36,425 bases of DNA, from NCBI RefSeq assembly GCF_900188065.1, contig NZ_FZNQ01000024.1, positions 1 through 36,425 of the forward strand, in the 5' to 3' direction. The position numbers were made by a program, and so were the translations under genes. Numbering within the stretch: the stretch's first letter is position 1; each line of letters starts with the position of its first letter. Under the pieces are notes generated by a model. That model worked only from the letters and a program-made list of their open reading frames with translations, ran no database searches and was not told the DNA's origin. The stretch comes from Halorubrum vacuolatum (lineage in GTDB: Archaea; Halobacteriota; Halobacteria; Halobacteriales; Haloferacaceae). This document shows positions 34,677-36,425 of this stretch, piece after piece.

Positions 34677-35603
34677 ATGAGCGAGGTGGCGCTGGCCGAA
34701 TCTGAGGTGGAGTCCGCAGAGAACAGGCGTGATTTCACCCGGACCAGCGCCCTCAACATCGTCGGCAACGTCGCCAAGATCCTCGTCGAGGGGGCGATCG
34801 GACTGGCGTTCGGATCGGTGGCGTTGCTCGCGGACGCCGCACACTCCGTCGCCGACGTCGTCGGCAGCGTCGTCGTCTTCGTCTGGGGGCGAAGCGTCTA
34901 CGCGGCCCCCGATGAGACCCACCCACACGGTCATCAGCGGATCGAGCCGCTAACGGCGCTGTTCGTCGGTGGAACCATCATCGTCCTCGGGCTGTATTTG
35001 TTGTATGAGTCCGCCAGCGCGCTCCTTACGGGCCCGACGGTAACGTTCAGCCCGTGGCTGGTTGGCGGGCTGCTCTTTGCGCTTGCCGACATGTCGCTTC
35101 TCTACTGGTATACGACGCGGGTGAACGAGCGGGTCGACTCCTCGGCGCTCGCGGCGCTGGCCGTCGACTGCTTCAACGACATCTTCACCACGCTCGCGGC
35201 GCTCGTCGGCATTATCGGCGTCCTCTTCGGCTACCCGTTCATGGACGCCGCCGTGGGTGGGGTGGTGAGCATTCTCGTCATCTATCAGGGCCTCAAGGTC
35301 ACCCGCGAGAACGTCACCTACCTCGTGGGTGCGGCCCCCTCGGAGGCGGAACGTCAGCGCATCATCGCCGCCCTTCGGGCCCATCCGAAAGCGGAGGGGG
35401 TCCACGACGTGGCCGTCTTTTATGACGGGACGCGGCTGGAGGTGGAAGCGCACGTCGAGGTCGACGGTGAGTTAACGCTCGTGGAGGCCCACGACCTCGA
35501 GACGGAACTGATCGAGCGGTTGCGTGAGATGGACGACGTCGGCGACGTTCACCTCCATCTCGATCCCGCGGGTATCGGGGAGTGGAAGGACGCCCGCGAG
35601 TGA
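34677..35603 (+). CDS. Cation diffusion facilitator (CDF) family transporter
   Basis: A 308-residue metal/proton antiporter with about six transmembrane helices to residue 215 and a cytoplasmic ferredoxin-like domain (about 220-300). Transmembrane helix 2 has the metal-site motif HSVAD (HxxxD) in LADAAHSVADVVG. The matching motif of helix 5 reads DCFND (DxxxD) where zinc exporters normally have HxxxD. HPHGHQRIEP in the loop between helices 2 and 3 is typical of the family. The mixed His/Asp site could change metal preference, for example towards manganese or iron, but this is inference. The start is ATG 34677. Confidence 0.92.
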   Translation: MSEVALAESEVESAENRRDFTRTSALNIVGNVAKILVEGAIGLAFGSVALLADAAHSVADVVGSVVVFVWGRSVYAAPDETHPHGHQRIEPLTALFVGGTIIVLGLYLLYESASALLTGPTVTFSPWLVGGLLFALADMSLLYWYTTRVNERVDSSALAALAVDCFNDIFTTLAALVGIIGVLFGYPFMDAAVGGVVSILVIYQGLKVTRENVTYLVGAAPSEAERQRIIAALRAHPKAEGVHDVAVFYDGTRLEVEAHVEVDGELTLVEAHDLETELIERLREMDDVGDVHLHLDPAGIGEWKDARE

Positions 35604-35608
35604 GTGAG

Positions 35609-35622
35609 CCCACAAATGTGGG
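35609..35622. terminator. Short palindrome just after the CDF gene
   Basis: CCCACA-AA-TGTGGG, six-base arms starting six bases after the CDF stop codon. The two-base spacer is tight for a hairpin, so it may instead be a protein-binding dyad. No T-run follows directly. Confidence 0.3.
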
Positions 35623-35643
35623 GCGGGAGCGATTGCAGGCGTG

Positions 35644-35673
35644 TCATAATAACACACAGTGTATGTTTTATGA
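35644..35673. repeat. 30-bp imperfect inverted repeat
   Basis: TCATAA (35644-35649) pairs with TTATGA (35668-35673), and AACACAC (35651-35657) pairs with GTATGTT (35661-35667) with one mismatch and one unpaired T, around the loop AGT. It may be a terminator for the CDF gene, an operator for the small frame at 35712, or a transposon end. Confidence 0.5.
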
Positions 35674-35711
35674 AAATCTTAATGTAGGCTGCTGCGGTTT
35701 CTTCCTACGAC

Positions 35712-35882
35712 ATGCGTAGTCAACATGCGATTTACGATAGAGAACAGCTGATTCGGAGCGGGAGCAACATCCACGGCCAGCCCCTCGATGAACTCGTACT
35801 GAGCCTGCTTAGCAGCGCCTTCGCCGGCGTCTTCTGCGGATATGAACGGAGAAATTCGTATGGAGAACAGACGGCACGCTAA
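35712..35882 (+). CDS. Possible 56-residue protein, unrecognised
   Basis: ATG 35712 opens a 56-codon frame beginning MRSQHAIYDREQLIRSG, with a mildly hydrophobic centre (ELVLSLLSSAFAGVFCGY) and a charged end. A TTTTATGA element is 39-46 bases upstream. I recognise no family; it may be a real small protein, the 5' remnant of a longer gene, or chance. Confidence 0.3.
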   Translation: MRSQHAIYDREQLIRSGSNIHGQPLDELVLSLLSSAFAGVFCGYERRNSYGEQTAR

Positions 35883-35937
35883 GCGATCGGGTTCTTCGCG
35901 GATCGAGGAGACGGTTGGGTCTGCCAGTCACAACCAC

Positions 35938-35984
35938 GGACACGTCCTTCGAGCGTAACCGATGACGCTTCGAGCGACGTGTCC
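35938..35984. repeat. 47-bp imperfect hairpin
   Basis: GGACACGTC (35938-35946) and GACGTGTCC (35976-35984) are perfect nine-base arms. Inside, AGCGT (35952-35956) pairs with ACGCT (35965-35969) around an eight-base loop, with a partly paired stretch between the stems. Such a long stem outside genes suggests a structured RNA or a mobile-element end. Confidence 0.55.
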
Positions 35985-36030
35985 CGTTTCGCCAGCGACC
36001 GCCATCCCAACTCCGGGAGCACGACCGATC

Positions 36031-36049
36031 GGTGACGGAAAACGTCACC
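36031..36049. repeat. Perfect seven-bp hairpin
   Basis: GGTGACG (36031-36037) and CGTCACC (36043-36049) enclose GAAAA. It lies about 50 bases after the larger hairpin and directly after the palindrome ACCGATCGGT (36023-36032). Confidence 0.55.
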
Positions 36050-36190
36050 CCACCGTGACAAACGCAAGCTGACGCCCGCCGCGACCCTGAGGAGAGAAAT
36101 CGCTGTTCGCCCCCTGTGGACCCCGTGTCCGCCTCGGAGGGCACCCTTTGTGCCTTTATTTCATGTTTTAGATCGCTGGATTTAATACGG

Positions 36191-36259
36191 ATGGAAGTCC
36201 ACGTCCAGTTAGACGTGAGCGCAATCACAGCACTCACGGATATGAGAGGAAGACTATGA
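36191..36259 (+). CDS. 22-codon frame overlapping the last gene
   Basis: ATG 36191 opens a 22-residue frame (begins MEVHVQLDVS, ends TDMRGRL) and stops with TGA at 36257-36259, overlapping the next ATG at 36256 as ATGA. GTTTTA at 36165-36170 is 21-26 bases upstream, so a leaderless transcript could start on it. Possible leader peptide; not proven. Confidence 0.3.
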   Translation: MEVHVQLDVSAITALTDMRGRL

Positions 36260-36425
36260 CCGCAAACACGCCTGCAGATGAGAACCGGCATGAAGAATCG
36301 GCCGAGGAACAGTCCATGGAGTTGCTCCCGGACGGTGGAGCCACCAAGACCGTCGGTGGCGGCATCTCCATTCGCGGTGCAAATATCAAGGACGCGGAAT
36401 TGACTCGCAGCGAGCTCATCCTTGA
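36256..36425 (+). CDS. 5' end of an unknown protein, cut by the window edge
   Basis: The frame from ATG 36256 runs open to the window end, giving 56 residues. The first ~25 are polar and acidic (MTANTPADENRHEESAEEQS). The rest contains GGGISIRG followed by ANIKD, AELTR, SELIL, which reads like three consecutive pentapeptide-repeat units (A/S-N/E-I/L-x-x). This would suggest the start of a right-handed beta helix, but three units are not enough to be sure. A purine-rich GAGAGGAAG precedes the start. Its stop and true length are outside the window. Confidence 0.5.
   Translation, partial: MTANTPADENRHEESAEEQSMELLPDGGATKTVGGGISIRGANIKDAELTRSELIL

Larger units (their letters stand above)
35604..36190. 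other. Gene-poor, lower-GC stretch with inverted repeats
   Basis: Between the CDF gene and the last partial gene no convincing coding frame longer than 56 codons is visible on either strand. The base composition is less GC-rich than the rest of the window. Four inverted repeats (35609-35622, 35644-35673, 35938-35984, 36031-36049) and one small open frame (35712-35882) are the only structures I see. It could be a degraded mobile-element remnant, a non-coding RNA locus or a regulatory region. Confidence 0.6.

Noticed and set aside
35809-36291. 160-codon minus-strand frame in the gene-poor stretch
   Set aside because: The product is rich in Arg and Ser and ends in a run of arginines, it crosses the hairpins, and no start signal is visible.

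Overview
The window looks like chromosomal DNA of a halophilic archaeon (class Halobacteria). The predicted proteins are strongly acidic and the DNA is GC-rich. Most genes have a TATA-like box about 25-30 bases before the start codon and no leader. The content includes an archaeal sliding clamp, a CrtY-type lycopene cyclase followed by a Brp/Blh retinal-forming dioxygenase, a long GCS2-type glutamate-cysteine ligase homologue, and haloarchaeal sensor and transducer architectures. I cannot fix the genus from sequence alone.

Layout. 0-1.4 kb: the right end of an IS200/IS605 (IS1341/TnpB-type) element abuts a sensor kinase gene whose 5' part is missing. 1.4-5.6 kb: sliding clamp, phosphohexomutase and UvrC, all on the minus strand. 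5.7-8.8 kb: a soluble PAS-transducer and a cytochrome P450. 8.8-10.3 kb: a 2H phosphoesterase with a 62-residue membrane protein, divergent from a SerB-like phosphatase. 10.4-12.3 kb: crtY-blh, the last two steps to retinal. 12.4-17 kb: an AI-2E-family permease, UvrB, a lipoprotein and a membrane protein. 17-20 kb: a class I ribonucleotide reductase pair (nrdB-nrdA) with serine codon use unlike its neighbours. 20-27.3 kb: GCS2-type ligase, SPFH protein, HisA, two membrane proteins, a permease-UspA pair. 27.3-28.6 kb: HisB and a RHH/RelE toxin-antitoxin pair with a perfect palindrome before its start. 28.6-31.2 kb: double winged-helix regulator divergent from a small membrane protein, a YkgJ-type cysteine-cluster protein and ThpR. 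31.0-32.8 kb: a CNNM/CorC-type protein whose tail is built from a 27-bp tandem repeat and whose 3' end runs antisense into thpR. 33-35.6 kb: SerA and a cation diffusion facilitator. 35.6-36.4 kb: a lower-GC, gene-poor stretch with four inverted repeats, then the start of an unknown gene cut by the window end.

Functional links. UvrB and UvrC are both present, about 8 kb apart (UvrA is not in the window). SerA and SerB, and HisA and HisB, are dispersed members of the serine and histidine pathways. CrtY and Blh form a retinal operon, although no rhodopsin gene is visible here.

The observations most worth following are: (1) very short upstream reading frames whose stop codons overlap the start of crtY, nrdB, the 23990 gene and the 36256 gene; (2) the TnpB-element/kinase junction with a readable putative guide; (3) the atypical nrdBA operon; (4) the repeat-built CNNM tail that is antisense to thpR; (5) the structured gene-poor stretch at the right edge.
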